Positions 1 through 10,815 of a stretch of 64,000 nucleotides of DNA are shown here, one piece after another; position 1 is the stretch's first letter; every line of letters starts with the position of its first letter. The notes beneath the pieces were generated by a model, which made no database searches, was not told where the DNA came from, and saw nothing but the letters and a program-made list of their open reading frames with translations. The stretch is from Heterobilharzia americana. Lineage: Eukaryota; Platyhelminthes; Trematoda; Strigeidida; Schistosomatidae. The DNA lies in the NCBI GenBank assembly GCA_944470555.2, contig OX104131.1, positions 17,352,515 through 17,416,514 on the forward strand. Direction: 5' to 3'. Made by a program: the position numbers and the translations under genes.

Positions 1-530
1 TCAGGCTTGAGAAGACGTCAAAGAGTGAATACATCTGCACCATTGTGACCGATTTTCATACATTCCACCAGGAGTCCTCAACTACTAATTCCTATCCTTC
101 GGGGCCCTAAGTAAGTGATCTACACCTCCCTACACAGCTGAGATTAAGAGTAAGAGGCTTAATGCACTGGTGACATGTCTTACTCTAGTCACCCTCGTCC
201 TTCTTCCAACGTAATCCAACTTCTCCTGGCATTGCACGTCGAGATATGTGGTGGCTGAGCACACACCGCACATGTTCAAGGTTAATAATCTCGCCAACTG
301 ACGTGCCTTCCTTGCTTAGTACCCTTCGTCTGACCTCAACATTTGTCACGCGATGCTTCCACCAAACACGAGCAATCCTACGAAGAAGACTATGATCAAA
401 AGTCTGTAACCGCTTCATATCTCCTACTGTTAACCGCCATATCTCACAACCATATAACAGGACAGAACGAACTGCAGTGTAGTATACTCGTCGTTTGATT
501 GGTAGTTAGATGTCTCGCAATTTGGCACCA
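1..530 (-). pseudogene. RTE-B retrotransposon, C-terminal remnant (cut by window edge)
   Basis: Read on the minus strand this is the extreme C-terminal part of a non-LTR reverse transcriptase ORF. The stretch 418-185 is open and carries the family's post-RT motifs in order: a VLS-type block before it (about 480-430), then RRIARVWWKHRV, EVRRRVLSKEG, and a degenerate RRAMPGEVG block. Downstream (184-1) the frame is broken, but the spacing matches the family's 3' end. Similar sequence is repeated at 13670-14290, 18690-19075, 50500-51640 and 51960-52445. This was a catalytic element that copied itself by target-primed reverse transcription; here it is a dead 5'-truncated copy. I assign it to an RTE-like schistosome family distinct from the 23-26 kb element. 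The family name is not certain. Confidence 0.75.
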
Positions 531-647
531 GAGATAATGCACTAAGTCAAATGCCAAATGGGCCTTCTATATTCTAGCGTCAACCAGTTATTTTGCAGGC
601 ACCAAGTCAATTACTAATATGTCACTGGTAAAAGGCGTAACAATGCT

Positions 648-815
648 GAATAGTGGCTGGCAGTGGAATCCAGAATGCGGATTTCGTCCTACTTGGGACT
701 CGTCAGCTGGATGAACCTGCTTCCGGTGAATGACTTTGTCCCCATCGGGATTCGGACTCAGGAGTGATCGCTTCAAACGCAAGAGCGTTACCCACTACAC
801 CACCGAGCCACGTTA
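648..815 (-). repeat. Smα-type SINE: tRNA-like head plus hammerhead ribozyme
   Basis: On the minus strand a tRNA-like head (about 810-742) shows an A-box-like TAGTGGGTAACG and a B-box-like GAGTCCGAATCCCG, the two internal RNA polymerase III promoter elements. It is followed by a hammerhead ribozyme motif (722-655). This head-plus-ribozyme order is the known architecture of the schistosome Smα repeat. Copies of the same layout occur near 7066, 17085, 20752 and 58516. This is the best preserved ribozyme in the window. Confidence 0.85.
655..722 (-). ncRNA. Hammerhead ribozyme, near-intact core
   Basis: Self-cleaving RNA motif. Minus-strand order: ATCCAG (stem I 5' side), CTGACGA core (706-700), GTCC-CAAGTA-GGAC stem II, GAAA core, a short stem III, then CTGGAT (stem I 3' side). 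Stem I pairs over 6 bp and stem II over 4 bp. Compared with the usual schistosome form, stem III has changed a C-G pair to U-A on both sides, and the cleavage triplet reads AUU rather than GUC. Both core blocks are intact, so cleavage is plausible but probably slower than with GUC. Confidence 0.8.
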
Positions 816-842
816 GTTACTATCCATCATTACTACCATTAG

Positions 843-965
843 ACCACCGGTAATATCGAGGCATCTGCACAGGATCCCATATGCCAATAGAGAACGATCA
901 GTTCGGTCCAATCAACGACAGTATGATATAAAAAACAATGATACTACAAAGCGCAACATACATCA
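843..965 (+). repeat. Partial Smα-type unit, leader region
   Basis: The stretch around 853-895 (AATATCGAGGCA ... CCCATATGCCAATAGAG) matches the leader of the Smα unit at 58590-58635, in plus orientation. It therefore lies head-to-head with the minus-strand SINE at 648-815. No tRNA-like head or hammerhead follows, so it is a fragment. Confidence 0.5.
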
Positions 966-2244
966 GCGTATATCTGGAAGCTTTGATTGACATGTAGGAT
1001 ATCTGCACACTCATTGAGATTAGGTATCAAGACAATTTATTATGATTGGATACTTTATCATACTTATTAGTCTATACAAGATGTTTAACGGTTTTCAAAT
1101 ATGAACTTAAAATATCTGAACAACAAACGAGTCATCAGAAGACCAATCTACACATGAACAAGGGTAAGTGGCAAATATTTAAATTCAATCCAAAGTATTC
1201 AACACAGGTCCTTACTAAGGTGATCACATGGGTTGATGTCGACTGACATACGTAAGTACTACTTCAGTGATGATACTACAGTTGGAAAAGAAATAGCAAT
1301 CACTACACAACGTGAAACATCAAACATGATAGCAATGAATAAGTCATCCTTCCAATCAAGTGACCGATAAACGATGGCGAAGCCCAAATTTCACTCAGAT
1401 AACCGAGTATTTCACCATGCAATCCTGTGCACAAATGAAAGAAATAGTGTACATTATTATTTCAGTACCAGTAATACGTAAATCACCAACCTTATGCCTG
1501 AGCAACTTTAAAGGCCACCCATCCTAGCAACAACTGAAACAACTAATAAGATTTCTTTGTTTCGGTTAGAAAGGCAGATTTTCATCAAATACAGAAGTCT
1601 AATTGGTTATTTCACTTGTTACTAGAGTGGCCTTTAAAGTAGCCCAAAAGGAAGCCTACTTTACCACAGTTAAAACTTACTATTTGCTGTGTGATGACAC
1701 AACATTTTAAGGATAGGCACCAAGTCTGGCTGTATGTATGTATTCATAAAGCTAACTTCTCCTCATGGAGCAATTTACCTGGGTAAAACAATCTGACAAG
1801 CCCATCATTATTACTGAGCCCTTAACACTACTCCATATAATGGATACTGAGAGCAACATTGAAAAAATTCAGCATTTGCCATTCTATTCTGAATTTTTTA
1901 ACCTCTGATAAAAGTGCACAGCAGAGGTCAGAGCAATTAAAATTATAAAACACAATTTACAATTGTGAGAAAAGCTTGTTCAGTCCCTTTCCTCCTATGA
2001 CCCAGATACAACTACAATAGTTTTCTCTCCCGGTAAAACGGGCTAGACATATATGTCACTTCTATTAGTATGATTACTATTATCAGCAGCAGCATAGATA
2101 TACTTCATCCCGTTATAATTTTCATATTTTGTCCGTAGTTTCATAACTTATTAAAGATCCTATTATTTAACTGCTCGGTAGTTCAATTTGGAGGTTTTGG
2201 ATTATTTATTTCAAGTTGGTATTCATCACAGAGTAAAATTAGTT
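966..2244. other. No recognised feature
   Basis: AT-rich intergenic DNA. Only short open frames are present (for example 66 codons at 1046-1246, plus), without a recognisable motif or splice context. Confidence 0.5.
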
Positions 2245-2307
2245 GCAGAACCACTGAAAAACTAGCACCAATGGACAGCTGTTTTGTCCTAGTATGGGAC
2301 TTCTCAG

Positions 2308-2310
<3 letters not shown>
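2245..2310 (-). repeat. Hammerhead-SINE 3' fragment, cut by an RTE tail
   Basis: On the minus strand it reads CTGAGAAGTCCCATACTAGG, then ACAAAACAGCTGTCC. This is the hammerhead half of the second SINE variant (stem II loop CATACTAGG), also seen at 10556-10815 and 42468-42640. Core changes (GAGAAG for GATGAG, CAAAA for CGAAA) make cleavage unlikely. It stops exactly where the (ATT)n tail of the RTE copy begins at 2311, so the RTE insertion split the SINE. Confidence 0.7.
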
Positions 2311-2361
<51 letters not shown>

Positions 2362-5300
2362 TGTCCCTTGGGTTCCTAGTGGAACATTGGGCTTCAGTAG
2401 CACGTCTCCATTTCACTCTGTTCTGTGCAATCTTTTCAACAGTCTAGAAGCTCTCATTTCTTCCTCACACGATATCCTCCATGTCACCCTTGGACGACCG
2501 CCGCGAAGTTTCCCATTTGGGTTCCACTCGAGGGCCTGACGCGTGATGTCTTCGAATGGTCTTCTCAGTGCATGCCCAATCCATCCCCACTTCCTTCCAC
2601 TGCATATTTGTTGAGCGATAGGTTCTTTGTTGGTTCGTTGACAGTCAGAGTTCCTTGTTGGTGATTCTTTCTGGCCATCTGAGCTTCAGTAACGAGCGTA
2701 AGCAGTTGTTGATGAATATTTACAGTTTGTTGGAAATCCCTTTCGTAACGTGCCAAGTCTCTGAACCATATAGAAACACTTACTTGACTGCCGTTGGTGT
2801 TGAAAATCTGGACGTTGTTCCACATGCTGAGTGCAGTAAATCTCGACACTGGTTTCAGGTTAATGAACACCTGTCTTGCTTTTCCGATCCTGGCTTCTTT
2901 GACGTCCTCATCTATGCTGCCTGTAGTTGAAACGATTCTGCCTAGGTAGGTGAAAGAGACTACTTCCTTTGAGTTTATCCCGTTGATGATGATCAGTGTT
3001 TGTTGTTGTTGGCTGGGTATCTTCATCACCTCTGTCTTCTCTGTATTCACTTGAAGTCCCGTCTTCGTTGCCCTGTCTCTTCTGTCAACTTGTTAGTTTT
3101 CACCTGTAGATCTTCAAGTTTGTGTGACATTAGACACAAGTCATTGGTGAAATCCAAATCTTCTAGGTTCTTTTCCGCGGTCCACCGTAACCCCGTCTTC
3201 TCGCTCCTCACTGTTTGTTACATGATCCAGTCCAGTAGACCACAATCAGGAATATCATGGGTGATAGCAGACAACCTCGTTTCACTCCTGTCTTCACTTC
3301 AAAAGCATCACTGAGCTTCCCATTGTGAATTAATTGGCTGGCATGTGTCGTCTTCATATAGTTGTTGAATGAGGTTGATAAAGGTTTGTGGTATTCCGTA
3401 GTGTTGGAGCAGTTTCCAAATTACTTCTCGGTCGACGCTGTCAAAGGCCGTTTCAAAGTAGATGAAGTTGAGGTGAGGTAGTGAGTTGACTACCATTCTA
3501 TGCTTTTTTATATGATGATGCGTACTGTAGCGTTGCAATTTGGTCCGCACATGATTTGTACTTCCTGAAGCCAACGAGCCTGTTCGGGTTGTAGTTTTGA
3601 ATGCATCGCATCGTTCAGTCTCTCCAGGATGATGCAGCTTAATATTTTGCTGGCTTGAGGTGGACAGGAGCGTGATTCCGCTCCAGTTCTTGTAAACACT
3701 TAGGTCTCCATTCTTTGGGAGTTTGACCAGGTAGGCCTTCTTCCAATCAATCGTCAATTAACTTTCCTTTCTTCCTTCTAAAACTTGTGCAACAGTGGTG
3801 TGAGCATGTCCGCTGTTATCTCGGCTTCTGTTTTCAGTGCTTCTGAAGGAATTCCATCTCGTCTCGCCGCTTTCGCGGATTTCAGCAGCTGTATGGCGTT
3901 CAGGACTTCTGCTTTTGTCAGAGGGCTTGTGTTTGCTGGTAATTCTGTGGCTGGACTACAGGTGGTATTTCTGGACTAGTTGGAGATGGTGGTGGTGGTC
4001 GATTCAAGAGTTTTTTGAAGTGGTCAGCCCATCGTTTCCCTTGTTTCTCTTCTTTGGTAATTAGATTTCCTTCATAATCTTCTATTGGTTTCGTCTGTGT
4101 TGATCTCTTCCCAGATAGTAACCTGGTTATTTGATCCAATGTGGTTAGGTCTCTCCTACCTGCAGCCTGTTCTGCTTCACTTGTCAGTGTTTTGTAGAAG
4201 TGTCTTTTGTCTTTGCGCACACTCTTCTTCATTTCTTTGTCCAGTGTAGTGTTTTATAGGTTGTGTTCAGTTCCTCTTTTCCTTTTCATCCTTGCACTGT
4301 ACTGGTTTATCTTCTGCTTCACCATCCTCCTCTCTCTGCTCTATCAGCTTCCATGTGTCCATCGAGATCCATTCCTTATCTTCTTCCTCCTTCCTTCCGA
4401 ATATGGTTATGCAGGTTTCTTTCCACATAGCTTTCAAAGAGTTCCAGTGTTCTTCCACGTCCGACCCTTCAGGGATGTTGCTGAATGTCTCTCATTTTGT
4501 TCTGACGGCTGACGTGAAGATGTCCTTTGTAGTTTCGTCCTTTAGTATCCGATTGTGTGTTGAACTTCAACTGCGTCTATCACCAGCTTCTTTGAAGCTT
4601 TCAACTTGATTTCGAATGTAGGTTCCTTGCACTAGATATTGAGTGGTGTCAACCTACATCTGCTCCTCTTCTTGATCTGATCTTGTGTCCAGTAGGCTGC
4701 ATCTCCATTTCCACTTTCTTGAGATTGACATGAAATCGATCTGAATTTTAGTGTGTCTTAGTGTCTGGTGAAATCCATGTCACTCGCTTTGTGGATATCC
4801 TTGTGCTTGAACACAGTGCCTCACTGCAATCACCCAATCATTGAATGCACAGAATTCTGCAAACAATTCTCCATTCTCGTTCATCACCTCACCTGGTGCT
4901 TCTGGACCCATGATCATGGTTAGTTCTCTTCCTGTGTTGCCCGCTCCCAGTTTGGCAATCATGTTGCCCATTAGAATTTTGATGTCGCCAACTGCGGTGA
5001 GGTCTTGTCCAGTGTTGATTGCAGTTGTGTATAGAATTCATCCTTCTTCTCTTGATCTGCATTATTTGTGGGTGCATAGCGTAGCATTGAATGATTGTGA
5101 CTTTCATTCCTTTCGAGTTGAACCTTGCTGTTATGATCCTGATGCTAGAGGAGATTGGTTCCCACTGCATGAGAGAGAGCCTTCGATGCTGTAGGGGACA
5201 TCATGATAGCCACTGCATAATTCAGTGTGCTGTGCTCGTGGTTGTCGTCTAGGTGACAATATCGGAATAGATGATTGACTCTCCATCTGCTTTCGCAGAT

Positions 5301-5643
5301 TCCAAGCACTTCAATACCATACCTTCTCATCTTCTTTGCAATCTGGGCAGTATTGCTAGGTCCAAACATAGTGTGGACATTCCATGTCCTCAATCTTACT
5401 TTCGCTTTCATCGACAGAATACGTATCGGCCAATTGGCTTCCCAAAGACTTTCACTAACCGACGTTATTTCTTCTCTCCGATTCCAGCGAGGAATAAGTT
5501 TGTTTTAATTGTTTATGTGCTTTGAAGTTTCTGTAGCGGTTGGATTTGTTTTACGGGGTAGGGTTTCTAGTCCTATGTCCAACGTTCCCACTTTGCCCGG
5601 GCTTAGGACCGGCTAGTAACTAGTGAAGTAGTTAACTAGGCGA
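2311..5643 (-). mobile_element. RTE-A retrotransposon, near full length, inactivated
   Basis: Degenerate relative of the intact element at 23145-26348, same orientation. The 3' end is an (ATT)n run at 2311-2361 (TAA repeats on the element strand, about 17 units). The 5' end near 5600-5643 keeps the leader signature CCTAAGCCCGGG and an ACTAGTTACTAG block. Pieces of the single ORF lie in shifting frames: C-terminal domain 3050-2565, RT with KAF/FETAFDSVDR and IQQLYED motifs 3757-3308, linker 4232-3918 and 4458-4267, endonuclease parts 4971-4780 and 5411-5145. Many stops and frameshifts rule out activity. No target-site duplication is obvious, because the left flank is a SINE fragment. Confidence 0.88.
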
Positions 5644-5689
5644 TGTTACAATATGTAGCGACCATCGCCAAATATCCTACCTACTAGGA

Positions 5690-6035
5690 CTCTTTAGTAT
5701 TGTGCCTGGAAAAACATTGAATTTATCAAAGAATTTGAAAGTTCAGGTTATTACACACTGCCACACATGCTTGAAAAATGTATTCCTCAAAAGTGTACGT
5801 GGTCAAAACATTATTTCAACAATCTGAGAACAGTAGACAAGAAACGCGCTTTCATTCATCTTAACTGGAAAGATGACACTGAAAAGAAAATCAATCGAAA
5901 GTTGGAAGTCTCAGTAATCACAGCATATCCTCAAATCAAGGTAGAGACTGTACAGAGTGACATACTTACTGGTGTAATCCAATTTCGACATATTCCAAAG
6001 AGCCTACACATACCAAGCATCTTGTCAAAATAGGA
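5690..6035 (+). pseudogene. Penelope-like element fragment (RT-to-GIY-YIG linker)
   Basis: An open stretch (5767-6033 and some codons upstream) contains KKRAFIHLNWKDD, INRKLEVSVITAYPQI and a following VQSDILTGV block. This pattern resembles the region between the reverse transcriptase and the GIY-YIG endonuclease of Penelope-like proteins. The endonuclease motif itself is not seen downstream. It sits right after the 5' end of the RTE copy at 2311-5643. The assignment rests on motif resemblance only; an unrelated host exon is possible. Confidence 0.45.
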
Positions 6036-6284
6036 AGTGAAGAAGATAATCTGAAATCCTTAAGGGTAACTTATTACTTTACGCTCACCTTTCCCAGTTT
6101 TCTACCGACTATCCTGGATGTTAATCTGCTTATGCAATCCTTTATTTTGAGCACCAAAACACTTCTTTGACGTTCAGCTTAATTTTCCAAAACTTTGCAA
6201 TGAACTTCTTTATTTTCTCAGATCTTTTTGTCTCTCACAGACCGCTTGCCTAACTAATTTACATAGTCGTTTTTTTATGAAGTT

Positions 6285-6380
6285 ATTCTTTGTATGCTAC
6301 TGGGAAGTATGGCGACTTGAACCGATGCATTTGTGTGCAAGGTCCTATATTGTTTTCGTTTGCATGTTCATTGAACTGAG
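6285..6380 (+). repeat. RTE-B 3'-UTR fragment
   Basis: Carries the signature GACTTGAACCGATGCAT, then TGTGTGCAAGGTCCTATATTG, which matches the reverse complement of the 3'-UTR blocks at 13700-13765 and 18715-18760. No coding part is attached. Confidence 0.55.
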
Positions 6381-7065
6381 TACATCTCGAGGCTTTTATA
6401 CTTTGGCATACCATTTTGCTTCCTGTTAACTGACTTTGTTTGATTGCACGAAGTATGTTCAACTTTTTTTGTACATGATAGCTAAGTGTTTCAACTTGTT
6501 AGCAGTTGATGAAAACCAACGAAATAACCAGAAAAATCAATATGATTCGAGTCTGGTCATTGTTTTTTCTCTGTTCAAGAGGAAACAAATCATACTGTCT
6601 ATTTGTAGTGTTCATACTCCAGAAGGATTGCTTCACAGGACTCAGTATAACTTTGAAGTATTTTTTCCCTAGATCATAATTTACATCCCACAATAACAAC
6701 GCATAACGTTCTCTACTCCACCAATGATCACATTTGACTTTGAAATATTCAGTTATATGTTGTCATTTTTAATCTTTGGTGCTTTACACAGTTCGTTGAT
6801 TGCCCACAAGCTGTCAAACTGCTAATCGAATACAAAAAAAATACGTAGGTGTATTTATCTACTTTTGGGTAAAATCTACCATGGAACGCTATCTCTTTGA
6901 GCTAGGCAAGGTATGTGAATAGTTATTACGTAAAAAAAGGAAGTTGAAAGGTGTTGCAGACGGAATGGTTAGTAAAGTATAAATATTCAACAAGTGACAA
7001 ATCAAATGAACAGCTACAGAGTAAAGTGCACTGGTCGAATGCATTTCATGTGAAATATATTTAAA
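6381..7065. other. No recognised feature
   Basis: AT-rich DNA with short open frames (for example 78 codons at 6436-6672, plus) lacking any family signature. Confidence 0.5.
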
Positions 7066-7432
7066 TGAAATGCGCATCCCGCATTCCACTAGTCGCCACT
7101 ATCCTTTATTACTATCAAAATGAAATTACTATCAACATCAAGGCATCCGCTCAGACGCCTATATATCAATCAGTTCGGTTCAGTTAACGGTTGGAAACTA
7201 CAAGCTGTTTTATCAAAACAATACCCGTTGAACAGTGGCAGATTGTAATTACCTCAGTAGCCTAGTAGATGACATTCTGGCATTTGAAGTGACTGGTTCT
7301 CTTTTCACGTCTCAGTGGCAATAACAACACTCACTGTAAGATAGTTATATCTGCTTAGCTGACGAGTGACAAGCAGGAGGGAACATTTGTCCTGGATTCC
7401 TTTGCCAACCGTTATCCACCAATGCTATCAGG
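7066..7432 (+). repeat. Smα-type SINE, tandem arrangement bounded by two hammerhead parts
   Basis: Begins with a hammerhead 3' half at 7066-7104 (GAAATGCGCATC then CCGCATTCC and GCCACTATCC). A leader with TCAATCAGTTCGGTTCAG follows, then a decayed tRNA-like head (about 7250-7320) and a second hammerhead at 7355-7412. The two predicted cleavage points (7078/7079 and 7391/7392) bound a unit of about 313 nt, close to the known Smα unit length of about 330 nt. Confidence 0.75.
7355..7412 (+). ncRNA. Hammerhead ribozyme, decayed
   Basis: The CTGACGA core block is intact at 7361-7367, and the GTC cleavage triplet with CTGGATTCC follows. The second core block reads GGAAC instead of GAAA, and stem II (GTGAC against GGAGG) does not pair well. 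It is probably inactive. Confidence 0.65.
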
Positions 7433-8394
7433 TCGCTTAGAGCTAGCGGAAACACATTCCAATCATAGTGGATTATTGTGGTGTCACACAACTAGTCAGT
7501 CGGTTTAAGTTTCATTCTTACTAGTTTCCTCTTAACCATTGATTGAAGTCACAGGTTACCTTCGTTAAGATATATCACTGAGGAAAACTTAGTCTTACTC
7601 CTGCAGTTCACTCATTCTTTTCCCGCGTTCCTACTTATTACAACAAATCAACATCCAACTCACACAATGTGTCTGCATTATCGCTGATTCAATGGATAAC
7701 TTTGAATAGGTGTGAGCAGGTTCATTAGGGGCTCAGACTTGCTAGTTATCCAATGGATGTCATTATGCTGAATTTGAGAATGATAACGGCTATTACAGAA
7801 CTTCAACCAAATACTTACGAGTTTTTACACTTACCTAATACCTGTTGCACAACTTTTGTACCGACCTCATTCAAAGTAGCTAGCATCCCTACTACATCAG
7901 ATCTGATACTTCATAAACATATGAATTCTTCTTTATATTAACCAGAAATGAAAGCCCTATGCAGATAGTGTTTAACAAAAACAGGTTTATAGAGATGAGA
8001 ATTCCACTGGTTTTACTATAAGCAAAAAACCAGGTATACATTTTACGCCAAAACGGTTTATGCTTTTAATTAAACACTGTTGGACATCTCACAGTATATT
8101 TCACATATGATATTTTGAAATTCTGAAAAAGATTTTCAACTGAATTTAAAAATGTATTTTTCTAGACAGTTTCGCGTAGCTGTGGTTCATTGGTTAAAGA
8201 TGTATTCCACCAAAAATTGTCTTTCTTCCTACTGAAGGTACGACGTTCAGGCATGGTTGTTGTTAAAGGTGACTTTATTGCACAAATGAGTAGGCTTAGT
8301 TAGGTAGAAATTTCAGGATCCCAGTTGAACGAACACATAACGGCGACCACATACTTCAATTGTACACAGGCAACCACTTATTTCTGGTTTCGAC
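7433..8394. other. No recognised feature
   Basis: No motif-bearing frame. The longest open frame is 62 codons (7753-7941, plus) with no recognisable content. Confidence 0.45.
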
Positions 8395-8535
8395 ACAGTT
8401 CTTCCAACAATTTGGTCGCCGGTTCGAACACCGTTCCACCTACCGAGGTTTGAGCAACCAGATTGTATCACCAGCCCTCAAAAAATGGGTGTAGCTCATT
8501 GCCAACCAAATGGACATGCGTGTGGTTGTGATACA
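8395..8535 (+). repeat. Dispersed repeat R (unnamed)
   Basis: Contains CACCTACCGAGGTTTGAGCA and a following GCTCATTGCC block. Similar ordered blocks recur at 28505-28595 and 29490-29612 (plus) and, reversed, at 31965-32095. It is a short interspersed repeat of unknown class. Confidence 0.5.
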
Positions 8536-8892
8536 GCCTTTTATTAGCAAATGTTTAAGGAAACATGTTTTGTTACTACCTCAGTAGGTCGTGTAATCGC
8601 CCTTATTATATACAACTCACTATTTCGCAATGTTGCAAGACATTTTTAGCTGGGTGTGAAGATGTCAAACATCAGACTGTTGTCAACCTCGGGTCCAGAT
8701 TACTTTTATTCTGCTTGGATATTTACAAATGACACTTGAGTGCGTTATTGTACACTTTACTTTTTAATATGTACTATGTAGTACTCTGAACTTAGTCGAG
8801 GAAATTGGATCAGCACCGACGACTTGGCAACTGCACCGATTGCATTCTGTAACTTGTTCGTGAACGCAACCCGACCATATGTGGAATCGGTC

Positions 8893-9045
8893 ATAATGGT
8901 AGTAGTTTAGTAATTGAGTTTCTGACTTCACCTTTGAGTGACCTAGGTTTGAACCTCTACGACGATGCGAATCTCACCAGGGCCGTTAGCACATTGTTGG
9001 TAAGTCCCAGATAGTGCAAAACTTGGATTCAACAAAGCTTTCTGC
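8893..9045 (+). repeat. Hammerhead-SINE, strongly decayed
   Basis: A tRNA-like head with A-box-like GTAGTTTAGTAATTGAG and B-box-like GGTTTGAACCTC (about 8901-8960) is followed by TTGGTAAGTCCCAGATAG and CTTGGATTC, the degraded remains of the hammerhead. Too decayed to cleave. Confidence 0.55.
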
Positions 9046-10555
9046 AGATTGATTCCTAACATCAAGGCGCCTCAAACACGCCTGAAATAAAGAAACTCCT
9101 TTCAAGCGATCGCTTTCACATTTGATGCTTAAATGTCCCATCCTGCTACAAAACTGTTAGTTCGCCAGTGTGGACTATTCACTATCGGATGGAATTCACG
9201 ATCTCATGAGCTGAACCTCATCCCAGTACTTAATATTGTCAATTTTTCTTCACATTGTTTACGGTCCTTAGATTTCAAGGGACTTTTTCTCGACTGATGT
9301 CAGATGAGTTTGTGATGAAGACTAACTTTCAACGAATTACTTACTAAAAACTACTCAATTAAGAAGAAATACTTTGTCACTCTCAGTCAGTATTTGCGTA
9401 CTGTTTTCTGGTCGTCTTATATAGAAAGGAATTTCAGGAATTTGAGATCAAAATATTTTTATTTGCTTGCTAAAAAGAAACTGATGGAATTCTAAGCTCC
9501 ACAGAAATGGTGCATGGAGACAATTATCTGCAAATATTTTCTTACAATGATCTTGATCAATGTTCAATACTGTTGCGAAAATAAGTTAGACTTGAAGGTA
9601 AATATCTGACCAACACATTGTTGTCACGTTAGTTGAACATCCGAATGTATTAATATTAGATAACCGGTACTTGCTGAGTCGACGGTTCACCTTTTTCTCT
9701 CCCTCTTTTCCCTTACAGATTCCCACGGCTATCACTAAACTAACACTGCTCTTACATGCCCCCTGCAACTACGTAGCTACCTACAGGCTAGACGAAAACG
9801 TACCAACGGCTGGTCGTTACAAATCGAAATAAATTAGTATCAATGAGAACATTATTTAATGCATGAATGGGTTACAATGACAACCAAGTAGTAAAACGAA
9901 TAATAATAATGCACATCAACAGTAATGCGTAAGCTGGATATCATTCAGTGAGAGGAAGATCCAAGTTTTTCGACTAGGTATTGCAGCATTTCTCCTACCT
10001 TCATTTTTAACCTTACTGAATCACATACAATCCACATAGTCGTTGATATCGACGATCAGTTCAGTAATAACACTTAATATGGTTTGTATTGAAAATGAGA
10101 ACATGGCACAATTTTTATCAGCAGTTCGAGGCCAAAAGCAGGATAAATCAACTACAGAAGTTGAACAAATAGGTACTTGTAACGAGTAAATACGTCGCTC
10201 TATTTATTGATTTAATGCAGTCTTGTTCGCCATCATGAATAACTGTAACACACATTTTAGATTCTTGTGACCATAACCTCTGCCTGCGAACACCCATTCA
10301 CAAATAAATTCTTATTCACTAGTGAACACGAGCACTGGAGTTGTGGAAAAACAGTGTATGAACTTATTCTGGCTAGCTTCAATCAAGAAGGAGCGATTCC
10401 TGGTTTTACCTTACTGATTTATATGTTAGGCTTCAAATGAAAGACTCACAAAGTGGTTAACTAAGACAGCTTCATGCTTCAGTTCACGTTACCATGCAGT
10501 AAAATAAGACATATAAAAACTATAGAATGAACATTTACCACGGAGTGATATTAGT
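9046..10555. other. No recognised feature
   Basis: Short frames only (for example 60 codons, 9768-9586, minus). No repeat signature recognised. Confidence 0.45.
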
Positions 10556-10815
10556 TGGAGAACCATTTTAAACCTGGGAGCACTGGTCAACTGGTTCGTC
10601 CTAGTATGGGAATCCTTAGCACGATGCACCTACGACCGTACCATGGATCAAACCCAAGACCTTCAGGTTCCGCGGCCAGCACATTACCATCGATCCACTG
10701 AATCGGAGTTCAGTATTCTGCAATTTCCAACTTCTATCAATTCGCCACCATCCACTAAGGTTTTCAGTCGACATACGCATCACTTCCGACTTGGCTGTCC
10801 CCACAGGTTAAGGCT
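10556..10815 (-). repeat. Hammerhead-SINE, second variant
   Basis: The minus strand carries a B-box-like GGGTTTGATCCATGG near 10655-10635, then CCCATACTAGGACGA, the stem II region of the CATACTAGG hammerhead variant. The first core reads CTAAGGAT rather than CTGATGAG and the second GAACC rather than GAAAC, so it is dead. An open frame of 62 codons across it is incidental. Confidence 0.7.

Noticed and set aside
2294..2539. Leucine-rich open frame on the plus strand
   Set aside because: It is the translation of the (ATT)n tail of an RTE copy plus antisense coding sequence.
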